DNA of 64,000 nt from CAVDHB01 sp963608705 (GCA_963608705.1 CAVDHB010000027.1:124001-188000); one strand, 5' to 3'. Counted from the stretch's first letter, positions 52,996 through 62,403 are shown. Numbers and translations are program-made. The notes: generated from the letters alone by a model not told the origin.

Positions 52996-53003
52996 CGAAA
53001 GTA
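52996..53003 (-). promoter_or_regulatory. -7 box for the HAD-panB operon
   Basis: TACTTTCG on the minus strand (TAnnTTYG). Confidence 0.35.
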
Positions 53004-53024
53004 ACCAAAAATCACCGAATATGC

Positions 53025-53032
53025 TAACTTTG
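53025..53032 (+). promoter_or_regulatory. -7 box directly before the second DUF5686 gene
   Basis: TAACTTTG, a perfect TAnnTTTG, only five bases before the ATG at 53038; if used, the message would be leaderless or nearly so. Confidence 0.4.
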
Positions 53033-53037
53033 CGAGG

Positions 53038-55224
53038 ATGAAAAGACGGAGTTTTATATCTATTTTGGTTTTCGCCGTGCTGTGCGCGGCCTTTTACTCC
53101 CCTGCCGCTTTCGCCCGTCAGAGACACAATCCGCTCACGGATTCCCTGTTGCGCAAGGCGTTCAGACAGGGGAAAGAGGCCACGGCTGACATCAAGGACT
53201 ACCGCGCCTCGCTGTACGTGCGCTGCCGCATGAACGTGAAGAAGCAGAATGCGCTTATCCGTCTGGTGCCTTCCATGTTCCGTTTCCAAAAAGGGATGAG
53301 CCACTACATCGCCGAGACGAACAACGAGCTACACTATACCGCCCCGAACATCTACGACCGCAAAATCAACGAGATAACCGGCACGTTCCCCCACCTGAAA
53401 TCACAGCCTGACATCTTCACAGACTATTTCTACGTGAACCTCTACTCCACCACCCTCCTGCAAGACCGTCTGCTTTCCCCCTTGGCTCCCGAGAACGCCT
53501 CTTACTACCGCTATCAACTGGACGACTACGCCTCGCTGAACGACTCGGTGTACAAGATTCTGTTCCGTCCCAAAAGCCACAACACCCAGCTGGTCAGAGG
53601 CGAGATGACCGTCGGCAAGCACAGCGGTGTCTTGCGGAGCATCACGATGGAAGGCTCTTACGAGCTGCTTCATTTCAGTCTGTACATCCGCATGGGACGT
53701 GAGGGAATCCGTGCGTTCCTTCCCGAACGGTACAACGCCACGCTGGAGTTCCGCTTCTGCGGCAACAGGATAGGCGGCTCTTATCTGGCCGTACTTTCCT
53801 ATGACAGCATCCAGACAGGTTATCTGCGGGAGAAACCCCGTCTGGAAAAGAGGTTGGACCTGACCCAGTCTTACCGTCTTTCCTCCGACAACTCCCGTTT
53901 CTTCCGCACGGCCCGCCAGTTCTCCCCCTATCGTAAAAGCCCGCTGGAAGCGGTCGATTCCATGATATACATCCAAGCGAAACAGTTCAACGACTCCGCC
54001 GACCTGGCGGCGGTGAGCTTGGCCATGAAACCTCCCAAACGGCGTTTGCAGTGGGGCAAAATCGGAGAGATGATGCTTTCGAGCCACAGGTTCAACATGA
54101 GCAAGTCGGCTTATATGAGAGTCTCCCCCATTCTGAACCCGGTCTTGCTGAGTTACAACACTAGCTACGGCTATTCTTACAGAGCGGACTTCCCGTTCAG
54201 CTACCAAATGAAAAAGGGACGTTCCCTGTGGTTCGCTCCACGCATCGGCTACAACTTCTCGCAGAGCCAGTTCTACTGGCAAGTGGGATTAAGATGGAAC
54301 TACCTTCCCAAGCGATTGGGGTATATTGATTTCAAGATGGGAAACGGAGAGCGAATCTACAACAGCTCTGTGCTGGACAAGCTGAAGTCCATGTCCACAC
54401 ACAACGCTCAGATTGATTTCTCCAAACTGAACCTTGAGTATTTCAACGACCTGACATGGGACTTCTCGCACCGGATAGAACTGTTCAACGGCTTGCGGGT
54501 CGATGTGGGTTTGAGCTATCACCGGCGCACGCCTTTCGAAAAGTCTGACATTGGCTATGAATTCGACTCGCCTTTCGGGCAGGCCGCCATCAAGACGATT
54601 TACGTCTCCTTGGCACCCCGCATACACATAGCCTTCACTCCTGGGCAATATTACTATATCCAGAACTGGAACAAGGTGAATGTGCGCTCCAAGTTCCCCA
54701 CCTTTTCCGTAGACTGGGAAAAAGGCTTGAAAGGCATGTTCGGCAGTTCGCTGAACTACGAGCGCATCGAGTTCGAGCTGTTCCACAAGGTTCGTGTGAA
54801 GTCTCTCCGCTCTTTCACCTACCGTGCGGGATACGGGCAGTTCCTGAAACAGACGGACATATTCTTCGTGGATTACCGCAACTTGACCCGTTATTCGCTG
54901 CCCTACGGGTGGGAGGACGAAATAGGCGGCTTGTTCCAGCTACTCGACCGGCACTGGTATAACTCCTCCACCTATTATATAAGGGGTAATCTCATTTACG
55001 AGTCACCCATGATGATGCTGACCCGTGTGTCCGGTCTCACCCGCTTCATCCAGCAGGAGAGGTTGTATTTCAACATTCTTCAGATGAAGCAGCTCCGTCC
55101 CTATTGGGAGATTGGCTACGGTTTCGGCACCCACGTATTCGACTTCGGCTTCTTTGTCAACAACATCAACGGCAAATTCAACACACTCGGCTGTAAATTC
55201 ACCTTCGAGCTGTTCAACAAGTAG
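53038..55224 (+). CDS. DUF5686 outer-membrane protein without regulatory domain
   Basis: A 728-residue protein with a signal peptide (MKRRSFISILVFAVLCAAFY to about residue 28) followed directly by the DUF5686 core (DYRASLYVRCRMNVKK onward) and a C-terminal half of aromatic, alternating strands that should form an outer-membrane barrel (end CKFTFELFNK). It is a paralogue of the protein at 1156 but lacks the N-terminal carboxypeptidase-like domain. The role is unknown. It is monocistronic and followed by palindromic repeats. Confidence 0.82.
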   Translation: MKRRSFISILVFAVLCAAFYSPAAFARQRHNPLTDSLLRKAFRQGKEATADIKDYRASLYVRCRMNVKKQNALIRLVPSMFRFQKGMSHYIAETNNELHYTAPNIYDRKINEITGTFPHLKSQPDIFTDYFYVNLYSTTLLQDRLLSPLAPENASYYRYQLDDYASLNDSVYKILFRPKSHNTQLVRGEMTVGKHSGVLRSITMEGSYELLHFSLYIRMGREGIRAFLPERYNATLEFRFCGNRIGGSYLAVLSYDSIQTGYLREKPRLEKRLDLTQSYRLSSDNSRFFRTARQFSPYRKSPLEAVDSMIYIQAKQFNDSADLAAVSLAMKPPKRRLQWGKIGEMMLSSHRFNMSKSAYMRVSPILNPVLLSYNTSYGYSYRADFPFSYQMKKGRSLWFAPRIGYNFSQSQFYWQVGLRWNYLPKRLGYIDFKMGNGERIYNSSVLDKLKSMSTHNAQIDFSKLNLEYFNDLTWDFSHRIELFNGLRVDVGLSYHRRTPFEKSDIGYEFDSPFGQAAIKTIYVSLAPRIHIAFTPGQYYYIQNWNKVNVRSKFPTFSVDWEKGLKGMFGSSLNYERIEFELFHKVRVKSLRSFTYRAGYGQFLKQTDIFFVDYRNLTRYSLPYGWEDEIGGLFQLLDRHWYNSSTYYIRGNLIYESPMMMLTRVSGLTRFIQQERLYFNILQMKQLRPYWEIGYGFGTHVFDFGFFVNNINGKFNTLGCKFTFELFNK

Positions 55225-55263
55225 GAGGGGAATCACAAGAGACACCATATGGTTTCACTCCCA

Positions 55264-55291
55264 GTAGAGACGCGATTCATCGCGTCTCGGT
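55264..55291. repeat. Small palindromic repeat, copy 3
   Basis: GTAGAGACGCGAT, TC, ATCGCGTCTCGGT: same family as 17877 and 25784, right arm ending altered. Confidence 0.7.
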
Positions 55292-55380
55292 TTGTGATTT
55301 ATTGCGTCTCAGTCTACCACTTATACAAATTTGATTTACAGCGTGTTGATTCATTCTTTCATTATGATCTGCTATCACAG

Positions 55381-55408
55381 ACGGAGACGCGATGAATTGC
55401 GTCTCTAC
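55381..55408. repeat. Small palindromic repeat, copy 4
   Basis: ACGGAGACGCGAT, GA, ATTGCGTCTCTAC: same family, arms imperfect. A further half-like TTGCGTCTCA lies near 55311. The two copies and AT-rich spacers make up the 221-base gap 55225-55445. Confidence 0.65.
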
Positions 55409-55445
55409 TTTTATATGATGTGTGTTCTTGTAAATTGCAAATCCC

Positions 55446-55940
55446 TTAATGCTGATAGTCCTTTTTAGTCAGCACGAAGTGCATCACCTCTTTTCCGCTC
55501 TTCTTGGAATAATACACATACTCGAAACCAAAGCCACGGTCTTTATAAGGCTTCAAGTCCACAGACCCCGCTACGGCCTTCACTAATTCTTTCTTGAAAT
55601 TCTGCCGAGCGGCCTCATAGAGTTTCGGCGTGTCATACTGGTCGGAGAGCGTATAATAATACACGAACCGCCTTTCTTTCACTTGCTTGGAAGCGTCGGA
55701 AAACACACGTTCCCATTTGCTCTGGGGCAAGATGACCGGAATCCCCTCCTTGTCCGCCATTTGATACGCCATGCTGTCCAAAGTCATGGTTTGGCTTTGG
55801 GGAATCTTTTGCGGACACTGTTTCACCGTAAACTCTTTTGCCTCTCGCTCACAACGCTCGTCAAAGTTCTCGTGACAAGCACTGAAAAGCAACGCTACTC
55901 CACATAACGGGAGCATTCCATTAGTAATGTATCGTCTCAT
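55446..55940 (-). CDS. Small lipoprotein of unknown function
   Basis: A 164-residue lipoprotein with lipobox LLFSAC near residue 22 and a body of mixed helix/strand (FTVKQCPQKI; RRFVYYYTLSDQYDTPKLYE; FGFEYVYYSKKSGKEVMHFV). I do not recognise the family. Its start overlaps the preceding acyltransferase gene by 20 bases, so the two are translated from one message; no other clue to function. Confidence 0.7.
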   Translation of the reverse strand: MRRYITNGMLPLCGVALLFSACHENFDERCEREAKEFTVKQCPQKIPQSQTMTLDSMAYQMADKEGIPVILPQSKWERVFSDASKQVKERRFVYYYTLSDQYDTPKLYEAARQNFKKELVKAVAGSVDLKPYKDRGFGFEYVYYSKKSGKEVMHFVLTKKDYQH

Positions 55941-57093
55941 GCTTAAAGCTGTTTCTTATTTTTCTGTACAGATAAATGCCAGCCAACGGAAGTCCCACTC
56001 CCGCCACTGTATAGACAATCCAGAAATAATCGTCCGTATGTTCATGAATTACAGGATAATACCCCATTCGGTCATAAGGCAGTCCGTAATACACTATTTT
56101 CAACAAGTTCACTAATTTGAACGTGAGGAAATGAAAGACAAACACATACAGGGTGTTGTTCCCGCAATAGACCAGAAAACGCCGCAGCAGTGTTTCATAT
56201 CTTCCTATCCACCCCGACAGGCGATAGACCAGAAGACTGCCGCACACTGCGGGTGGTATGACGCCCCATACCTGTAAGACAGAGGCCGCCTTGTAAGGCA
56301 TGCCGAAAGGCAACCGCCACCACAGCACCCATGCCGCTACCACGAAAGCGCACAATATCATCTCCCCTGTCACTTTCCACCGTAAGGAGGAAGCGTCTTT
56401 CTCCATGAAAAGGGAAAGCCCCGCCTTGGGTTCATAATAACGATACAGAAAGCCAAGACTGAAAAAGAAGAGTCCCATCAAATCCCGGTGTCCTCCCTGG
56501 GCCAGTCCTGTGATGTTGAAACCTAAAGTCACCTTCAATGTGGCAAGCAGCAAGGCCAACAAAGCGATTCCCCACGTAAGAACCGTGATTTTACAAGGCT
56601 TGCCCTTCCAACGCGCCGGGCATCTGCTGTCGCCCCACGCATACAAAAGCAGAAAGGCGACACTGGCCACCAACAACGCACGAAAGAACCAGAACGCGCC
56701 TCCCATGCACACTTCGTAGCCCGACATATTGGAGAGGACGCTCACCGCATTCTGCACTCCCTGCCGCCATGTGTAAGGATGAAGCAAGCCTCCCGCCGCA
56801 TTCCCGTACCGCTCATTCATGACTCCACAATGGAACCACACGTTGTTCAGCAGCAAGAACACGAAACTCCATTTCACAAAAGGGATGTACAGCCCCTTGA
56901 AACGACGGCGTATGAACTCCCCCTTGCGGGAAAGATACTTCAGATTAAAGAAATAGCCGGCAGTCAGAAAGAACAAGGGCATGTGAAACGCATAGAGCAT
57001 CCCTGAGCCAGGCATTCCGCAATGCCCCAGCACCACACAAATAATGGCGATACCCTTTGCGATGGAAATAGTGTCGTTTCTCTTTTGAGGCAT
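55921..57093 (-). CDS. Membrane acyltransferase, OafA/Acyl_transf_3 family
   Basis: A 390-residue integral membrane protein with about ten segments. The N-terminal blocks ISIAKGIAIICVVLGHCGMP (His of the family active site) and YAFHMPLFFLTAGYFF mark the acyltransferase-3 family that O-acetylates surface sugars or peptidoglycan. It sits between a lipoprotein gene and mtgA, suggesting an envelope polymer as substrate, though this is inference. Confidence 0.87.
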   Translation of the reverse strand: MPQKRNDTISIAKGIAIICVVLGHCGMPGSGMLYAFHMPLFFLTAGYFFNLKYLSRKGEFIRRRFKGLYIPFVKWSFVFLLLNNVWFHCGVMNERYGNAAGGLLHPYTWRQGVQNAVSVLSNMSGYEVCMGGAFWFFRALLVASVAFLLLYAWGDSRCPARWKGKPCKITVLTWGIALLALLLATLKVTLGFNITGLAQGGHRDLMGLFFFSLGFLYRYYEPKAGLSLFMEKDASSLRWKVTGEMILCAFVVAAWVLWWRLPFGMPYKAASVLQVWGVIPPAVCGSLLVYRLSGWIGRYETLLRRFLVYCGNNTLYVFVFHFLTFKLVNLLKIVYYGLPYDRMGYYPVIHEHTDDYFWIVYTVAGVGLPLAGIYLYRKIRNSFKHETIHY

Positions 57094-57109
57094 GGTGTCT
57101 GCTCGTTAT

Positions 57110-57814
57110 TCAAGGACGGAACACATCCACATGACGCATCTGCCGCTCAATCTCATGTTGTCTTTTACGCACATAAGAAGAAGGGGAGGCAGAGTCAAAC
57201 CGCAATGGATTGGGAAGTGTGGCGGCTATCAGCGCACATTGTGCGCGAGTAAGCTCTCCCGCTGTACGGCTGAAATTCTGTTCGGCCACAGCTTCGGCTC
57301 CGTAAATGCCGTTCCCCATCTCAATGGAATTAAGGTACACCTCCATGATGCGTTCCTTGCCCCAGATAAACTCAATCAATACCGTAAAGTAAGCCTCGAA
57401 TCCCTTGCGCACCCATGAGGAAGTCGGCCACAGGAACACATTTTTCGCAGTCTGCTGACTGATGGTGGAGCCACCTCCACCTCCTTCCCCTTTGATATGC
57501 TCAATGGCGGCATTCTGGATGGCGTTCAGGTCAAAGCCATGGTGCATGAGGAATTTCTGGTCTTCGCTCGCAATGACCGCCACGGGCATATAAGGCGACA
57601 TATTCTCCAACGGCACCCAGTGATGTTTCCATTTCATGTGCTCGCCATGTCCCAGTTGTTGCACACAGCGAATCACCATCAAGGGAGTCACATAGACAGG
57701 CACGACCTTGTAAACCAGCACTGCGCCTATACTGGAGATGAAAAACAGCGCCACGATGGCCCCTAAGAACTTGGACACGCATCCCCATGTAAATTTACCT
57801 AAGATTCCACTCAT
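57110..57814 (-). CDS. mtgA: Monofunctional peptidoglycan glycosyltransferase MtgA
   Basis: A 234-residue GT51 enzyme with one N-terminal membrane anchor (about 15-38). The catalytic glutamate is E84 in VIASEDQKFLMHHGFD, followed by the GGGGGSTISQQTAKN motif and the VYLNSIEMGNGIYGAEA region. It polymerises lipid II into glycan strands without a transpeptidase domain. It is the first gene of the mtgA-acyltransferase-lipoprotein group. Confidence 0.95.
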   Translation of the reverse strand: MSGILGKFTWGCVSKFLGAIVALFFISSIGAVLVYKVVPVYVTPLMVIRCVQQLGHGEHMKWKHHWVPLENMSPYMPVAVIASEDQKFLMHHGFDLNAIQNAAIEHIKGEGGGGGSTISQQTAKNVFLWPTSSWVRKGFEAYFTVLIEFIWGKERIMEVYLNSIEMGNGIYGAEAVAEQNFSRTAGELTRAQCALIAATLPNPLRFDSASPSSYVRKRQHEIERQMRHVDVFRP

Positions 57815-57837
57815 TGATTATTCTTGAATAAACGAAT

Positions 57838-57874
57838 GTCCTGAAGAATTCCTCTCATAAGGACTCTTCAGGAC
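57838..57874 (-). terminator. Terminator of the OmpA-like gene
   Basis: GTCCTGAAGA and TCTTCAGGAC, perfect 10-bp stem, 11 bases after the stop of the OmpA gene on its strand. Confidence 0.65.
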
Positions 57875-57884
57875 ACACATAGCT

Positions 57885-58598
57885 TTATTGCAAAGTACCT
57901 TGGTTGGCTTTGTCTATCATTTCTTGTGAAGCGTACAGATAAATCTCCACACGACGATTCTGCTGCTGACCTTGCGCTGTGCTGTTGTCAGCTACCGGGC
58001 TGCTTTCGCCAAAACCTTCCACCGACTTAATCTGCGCGGTAGTCACTCCGCATTGACGAAGATAATTGCTCACCGCCTGCGCTCTTTGCTGGGAAAGGTT
58101 CAAGTTCTTCTGCTGGCTTTCCTGCGCCGTGCTGCCCTTCCAAGGCTGGTTGTCCGTATAGCCCTGGATAGCCACGTCCGCATCCGTATTCTTCAGCAGC
58201 ACATTGTTTGCAAAACGGCTTAAAGAACTCTGAGCGGACGAGCTCAAATCAGACTTTCCTGTATTGAAAAGGATGCCGGAATCAAAGGTCACTTTCACGG
58301 ATGAAAGTCCGTTCTTGTCCTTCACCTCCTCCACTTTCGCATCCGGCAGTTGTGCCGCAGCCTGCTTCTTCACCTTGTCCATCTTACGACCGATAAGCAC
58401 ACCCGCAGTCGTACCGACTGCCGTGCCTATCACGGCGCCCACGGCTTTATTTCCGGCCAGATGCCCGATCAAGGTTCCCAAAGCGGCACCACCTCCGGCG
58501 CCAATCAACCCGCCTTTCGCTGTGTTGCTCATACCGCAGCTTGACAACAAGATGCCTCCACACAGCACGGCTGTCATAAAGTTCGTTTTGTTCATCAT
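57885..58598 (-). CDS. OmpA-family lipoprotein with glycine zipper
   Basis: A 237-residue lipoprotein (lipobox LLSSC near residue 21). Residues ~28-75 form a glycine-zipper segment (GGLIGAGGGAALGTLIGHLA, then AVGTTAGVLIGRKM); residues ~100-225 are an OmpA-C peptidoglycan-binding domain with FDSGILFNTGKSDLSSSAQ, IQGYTDNQ, NLSQQRAQAVSNYL, GFGESSPV and NRRVEIYL. It tethers the outer membrane to the cell wall. The second Met may be the real start. Confidence 0.92.
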   Translation of the reverse strand: MMNKTNFMTAVLCGGILLSSCGMSNTAKGGLIGAGGGAALGTLIGHLAGNKAVGAVIGTAVGTTAGVLIGRKMDKVKKQAAAQLPDAKVEEVKDKNGLSSVKVTFDSGILFNTGKSDLSSSAQSSLSRFANNVLLKNTDADVAIQGYTDNQPWKGSTAQESQQKNLNLSQQRAQAVSNYLRQCGVTTAQIKSVEGFGESSPVADNSTAQGQQQNRRVEIYLYASQEMIDKANQGTLQ

Positions 58599-58627
58599 TT
58601 GTTTAGTTTTTGTGTGTTACTTCACCG

Positions 58628-58635
58628 CGAATATA
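58628..58635 (-). promoter_or_regulatory. -7 box for the OmpA-like gene
   Basis: TATATTCG on the minus strand (TAnnTTYG), 29 bases before the ATG. Confidence 0.4.
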
Positions 58636-58677
58636 GTGATTTATTTCTAAAGAATCACTTTTCGCCTGTATTATCTT

Positions 58678-59874
58678 TCATCTACGCATGAAATCACGTC
58701 TGTCCATACTGCGGTACTTGAGATAAAACAGCATATTACGCAAAGGGATGCTCAACTCATACCACAACAGAGACAAGCCATAAGACGGAGTTCCGAAATA
58801 ACGGGTTACCCGACGGAACATCGTGATTTTCATGACCTGCCATCCGACGAATAACAATCCCAACAAGGCGACTAATCCCCACTGGCTGTATTGTATAGCA
58901 GGTATTATATTGACATTCAAGTAGAATGCGATAGCAAGGCCAAACGCTCCCCATGCGAGATAATTCACAAAGCTGTTCCATTTATACAAGGCGAACGCAT
59001 TGAAACGATGCTTGAAGTGTCGGCATGTCTCCCTGTAGAATACCTTGTCTTCCTTCCACAGACGGTGTGGCTCAGGTACGGCCTGCACCACAAAACTGTC
59101 GGGAGACAGCTCCACTCTCGTGCCCTCTTTGTACTCCGCGTAATTGTTCACGAACAACTCACTGGAGCCTTTCAGCAAATCCAAGTGATTGGAGAAGCCC
59201 TTCTTGGAAAGGAAGAACGACTTCCTGTATGCCAGATTACATCCCGTAGCTTCCACCGCCCTGTATGCATACGCCTGCCGAAGACGGTACATCTGCGTAT
59301 AGAGACGGTCGAAGATGATCTTGCGACAGAAACGGGAGCAGTCCTCGTCAAACGCGTAATTGGCATAGCCTATCACTATGTTAGTGTCCGCCGTGAAGTT
59401 GCGGGAAAGTGACTTCAGCCAGTTCTCACTCGCCGGCACACAGTTCGCCTCCGTAAATACCAGCCACTCATTCTTCGCAGCCCTCACAGCCAAAGTCAAC
59501 GCCAACTTCTTATGGCTCATATATTTGGCGTTCTCCGGAGTGAAAGTGTGATAGAGGTTTTTATATTTCCGCTCCAACAGGGTCAATACATCCTCCGTAT
59601 CGTCTGTGGAAGCGTCATTCACCACGACAACCTCAAAGTTGCTGTAATGCTGTTCCAATATCAACGGAAGGTTTCGTTTAAGATGTTCCGCCATATTGTG
59701 CGCTGTGATAATCACAGATACAGGCTCCTCGGACAGCTCCTCGCCGTATTCCGCTGAATGAGCGATACGGCACAGCCCTGTATAAACCAGATAAACACCC
59801 ATATTAAGCAATGGAACCAGACAAAGCACGCCCAATCCCAACGCTATGTAAAGGAGAGGAATATTACAATCCAT
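58678..59874 (-). CDS. Family 2 glycosyltransferase
   Basis: A 398-residue membrane-bound GT2: one N-terminal segment (about 6-28), a GT-A domain with VSVIITAHNMAEHLKRNLPL and the nucleotide-binding VNDASTDDTEDVL, VFTEANCVPAS as the DxD-like region, and two or more C-terminal membrane helices (about 305-355). It probably extends an envelope glycan or lipid-linked sugar; donor and acceptor are unknown. Ten bases separate it from lysA, so it appears to end the his/lys operon. Confidence 0.88.
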   Translation of the reverse strand: MDCNIPLLYIALGLGVLCLVPLLNMGVYLVYTGLCRIAHSAEYGEELSEEPVSVIITAHNMAEHLKRNLPLILEQHYSNFEVVVVNDASTDDTEDVLTLLERKYKNLYHTFTPENAKYMSHKKLALTLAVRAAKNEWLVFTEANCVPASENWLKSLSRNFTADTNIVIGYANYAFDEDCSRFCRKIIFDRLYTQMYRLRQAYAYRAVEATGCNLAYRKSFFLSKKGFSNHLDLLKGSSELFVNNYAEYKEGTRVELSPDSFVVQAVPEPHRLWKEDKVFYRETCRHFKHRFNAFALYKWNSFVNYLAWGAFGLAIAFYLNVNIIPAIQYSQWGLVALLGLLFVGWQVMKITMFRRVTRYFGTPSYGLSLLWYELSIPLRNMLFYLKYRSMDRRDFMRR

Positions 59875-59884
59875 TCTAATTCAT

Positions 59885-61045
59885 TTAAGAGAGTTCTTCC
59901 GTCGTATAGGAAGCGGGCAAGGCACGGCAGTTGTACTGGGACGCCATAATCTCGCCATACGCTCCCGCACTCCGGAAAGCTATCAAATCGCCTCTGCGAG
60001 TGGATGACAACGGATAATCCTTGGCGAAGACATCGCTGGACTCGCAAATAGGTCCCACGATGTCATACTTCTCCATCGTCCCTTCACTTGTCAGATTCTC
60101 CATTTTATGCACCGCATGATAGAAGGCCGGACGTATCAATTCAGTGAACCCCGCGTCCACAATGGCGAATTTCTTCACCACGCCCTGTTTCACATAGAGC
60201 ACACGAGACACCATTGTCCCGCACTGCCCCACTACAGCTCTGCCTAATTCGAAATGCAGCTGCTGTCCGGGACGCAAGCGCAAGTGCTTATGGTAAGTCT
60301 CAAAGTAGCCCTTGAAATCAGGAACCAGATGCGCTTCGGGATTCACATAGTCAATGCCTAAACCTCCTCCCACGTTGATATTAGGGAAGAATACGCCTTT
60401 CTGCTCAAACTTCGTCTCCAGTTCTTCGATTCTCTCGCATAAAGCGACAAAGTCGCCATACTCCAATATCTGAGAACCGATATGGAAATGCAATCCCTCG
60501 AAATGGATATGCGGCAAGGTCAAGGCAAGATTGATGACATCCTCTATATCACGCATAGCGATGCCGAACTTGTTCTCGGCCATCCCCGTGGTGATTTCCT
60601 TTATCGTATGCGCGCCTACCTCCGGGTTCACACGGAAGCAGACATGTGCGGTCTTTCCGGCTTTCTCCGCCAGTTCGTTGATGACTTCAAGCTCTGGCAC
60701 AGACTCGACATTGAAACAGAATATGCCCGCGTTCAAGCCCAGCTCTATTTCCCAGTCGGCCTTTCCCACTCCCGCAAACACAATCTTCTCCGCCGGGATA
60801 CCCGCTTTCAAAGCAGCCAAGATTTCTCCGCCGCTCACGCAGTCGGCTCCCAGCCCCTTCTCCTTTATAATAGCCAGGATCTTGGGGTTGGTGTTCGCCT
60901 TTACCGCATAATGTACATTGAAATTTCCATACTTGGCCGTCTCCTTGTTAATTTCATCTATCGTGCGACGGAGCAAGTCCGTGTCGTAATAATAGAACGG
61001 GGTCGGCAGTTCATTGAATTTAGCGGTAGGAAATTTATTTTCCAT
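59885..61045 (-). CDS. lysA: Diaminopimelate decarboxylase
   Basis: A 386-residue fold-type III PLP enzyme making lysine from meso-diaminopimelate. The PLP lysine is K49 in HYAVKANTNPKIL; further FAGVGKADWEI, HFHIGSQI, NVGGGLGIDY, LRPGQQLHFELGR and the catalytic CESSDVF from the other subunit. The ATG at 61045 (MENKFPTAKFNELPTPFYYY) is chosen; the frame runs 14 codons further but into the lysC gap and end. It follows lysC by 10 bases. Confidence 0.95.
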   Translation of the reverse strand: MENKFPTAKFNELPTPFYYYDTDLLRRTIDEINKETAKYGNFNVHYAVKANTNPKILAIIKEKGLGADCVSGGEILAALKAGIPAEKIVFAGVGKADWEIELGLNAGIFCFNVESVPELEVINELAEKAGKTAHVCFRVNPEVGAHTIKEITTGMAENKFGIAMRDIEDVINLALTLPHIHFEGLHFHIGSQILEYGDFVALCERIEELETKFEQKGVFFPNINVGGGLGIDYVNPEAHLVPDFKGYFETYHKHLRLRPGQQLHFELGRAVVGQCGTMVSRVLYVKQGVVKKFAIVDAGFTELIRPAFYHAVHKMENLTSEGTMEKYDIVGPICESSDVFAKDYPLSSTRRGDLIAFRSAGAYGEIMASQYNCRALPASYTTEELS

Positions 61046-61055
61046 GGAAGTCTCT

Positions 61056-62381
61056 TTACTTTTCTTTATTATTGAATAACAACGCACTCAGGTTCTGCAA
61101 CGCCTTCTTCTTGTCGTCCATGCTCACAAGGAAAGAGATGTTGTAGTTGCTGCCTCCGTAAGAGATCATGCGCACGGGAATGTCCTTTAACGCATCGGTA
61201 GCCAAGGTCTCAAAACCAAGGTTCGACCACTTCAAGTCGCCTACCACGCAGATGATGCACATATTCTTGTCCACCGTCACGATACCGTATTTCTTCAGCT
61301 CGGACACAATCTCCTCCAAGTGCGCGTCGCTGTCAATGCTGATAGACACACCCACCTCGGAAGTGGAAATCATATCGATGGAAGTCTGGAAGTTCTCGAA
61401 TATCTCGAACACCTTGCGCATGAAACCGTATGCCAGCAACATGTGGGTAGACTTGATTTTGATGGCGATGATATTGTCTTTCGCAGCCACCGCCTTGATT
61501 CTGCCTTCCTGCAACTCACTGTTGATAATAGTACCCGGTGCGGCAGGGTCCATCGTGTTCTTCAAACGTACAGGCACTCCTGCGAACTTGGCCGGTTGCA
61601 CACAAGTAGGATGCAGAATCTTGGCGCCGAAATAAGCCAGCTCGGCAGCCTCTTCAAAGTTCAACTGACGCACCGCATGAGTATTTTCCACCACTCTGGG
61701 GTCGTTATCGTGCATTCCGTCAATGTCTGTCCAAATCTGAATCTCGTCCGCTTTGATGGCCGCTCCCAGCAAAGAAGCTGTGTAATCACTACCGCCTCTT
61801 TTCAGATTATCCACCTCTCCATAAGCGTTTTGGCAGATAAATCCCTGAGTCACATACACGTCAAATCCTTTATTAGCGGTCAGTTGTTCACCGATATGCT
61901 CGGTGATAAACGCCAAGTCCGGCTCATTGTTCTTGTCTGTCTTCATGAACTCCAACGCCGGAAGCAATTTCGCCTTCACCTCTTGTTCTTGCAAGTAGAA
62001 GTAGAACATGTGCGTGCTCATCAACTCACCTTGGGCCACGACTTTCCGCTCCTCATACAGCGTGAAGATGCCTTTTGCGAAAGAACGCAGATAATCAAAG
62101 CGTTCTTGCAGATAAGCCCAGGCGTCTTCCTTGTATTTGTCTATCTCATAGAGTTCTGACACATGCTTCTTATACGTTTGCTCCAACTCTGTGATGACCG
62201 CATTAGCCCCTTCAGTATTATGTTTGTAAAGGTAGCCGGCAATCTCCAACAGTTTGTTAGTCGTGCCGGACATGGCACTCAGCACCACAATCGTCGGCTT
62301 TTCAGCCACCACCAGTTTCGCAACTTCTTTCATGCGAGCGGCACTTCCCACGGAAGTACCTCCGAATTTCATTACTTTCAT
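61056..62381 (-). CDS. lysC: Aspartate kinase
   Basis: A 441-residue monofunctional aspartokinase. KFGGTSVGS at the N-terminus binds ATP; VVLSAMSGTTNKLLE, RGGSDYTASLLGAAI and the substrate loop TDIDGMHDNDPRVV complete the kinase domain. Two C-terminal ACT domains (about 295-440; VFEIFENFQTSIDMISTSEV, MISYGGSNYNISFLV) suggest feedback control by lysine. It opens the pathway to DAP, lysine and methionine/threonine. It follows hisIE by 22 bases. Confidence 0.95.
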   Translation of the reverse strand: MKVMKFGGTSVGSAARMKEVAKLVVAEKPTIVVLSAMSGTTNKLLEIAGYLYKHNTEGANAVITELEQTYKKHVSELYEIDKYKEDAWAYLQERFDYLRSFAKGIFTLYEERKVVAQGELMSTHMFYFYLQEQEVKAKLLPALEFMKTDKNNEPDLAFITEHIGEQLTANKGFDVYVTQGFICQNAYGEVDNLKRGGSDYTASLLGAAIKADEIQIWTDIDGMHDNDPRVVENTHAVRQLNFEEAAELAYFGAKILHPTCVQPAKFAGVPVRLKNTMDPAAPGTIINSELQEGRIKAVAAKDNIIAIKIKSTHMLLAYGFMRKVFEIFENFQTSIDMISTSEVGVSISIDSDAHLEEIVSELKKYGIVTVDKNMCIICVVGDLKWSNLGFETLATDALKDIPVRMISYGGSNYNISFLVSMDDKKKALQNLSALLFNNKEK

Positions 62382-62403
62382 TTATTCTAATCTTTTTATT
62401 TTA

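Noticed and set aside
62382..62403. Lysine riboswitch ahead of lysC
   Set aside because: Only 22 bases separate lysC from hisIE, too short for the element.
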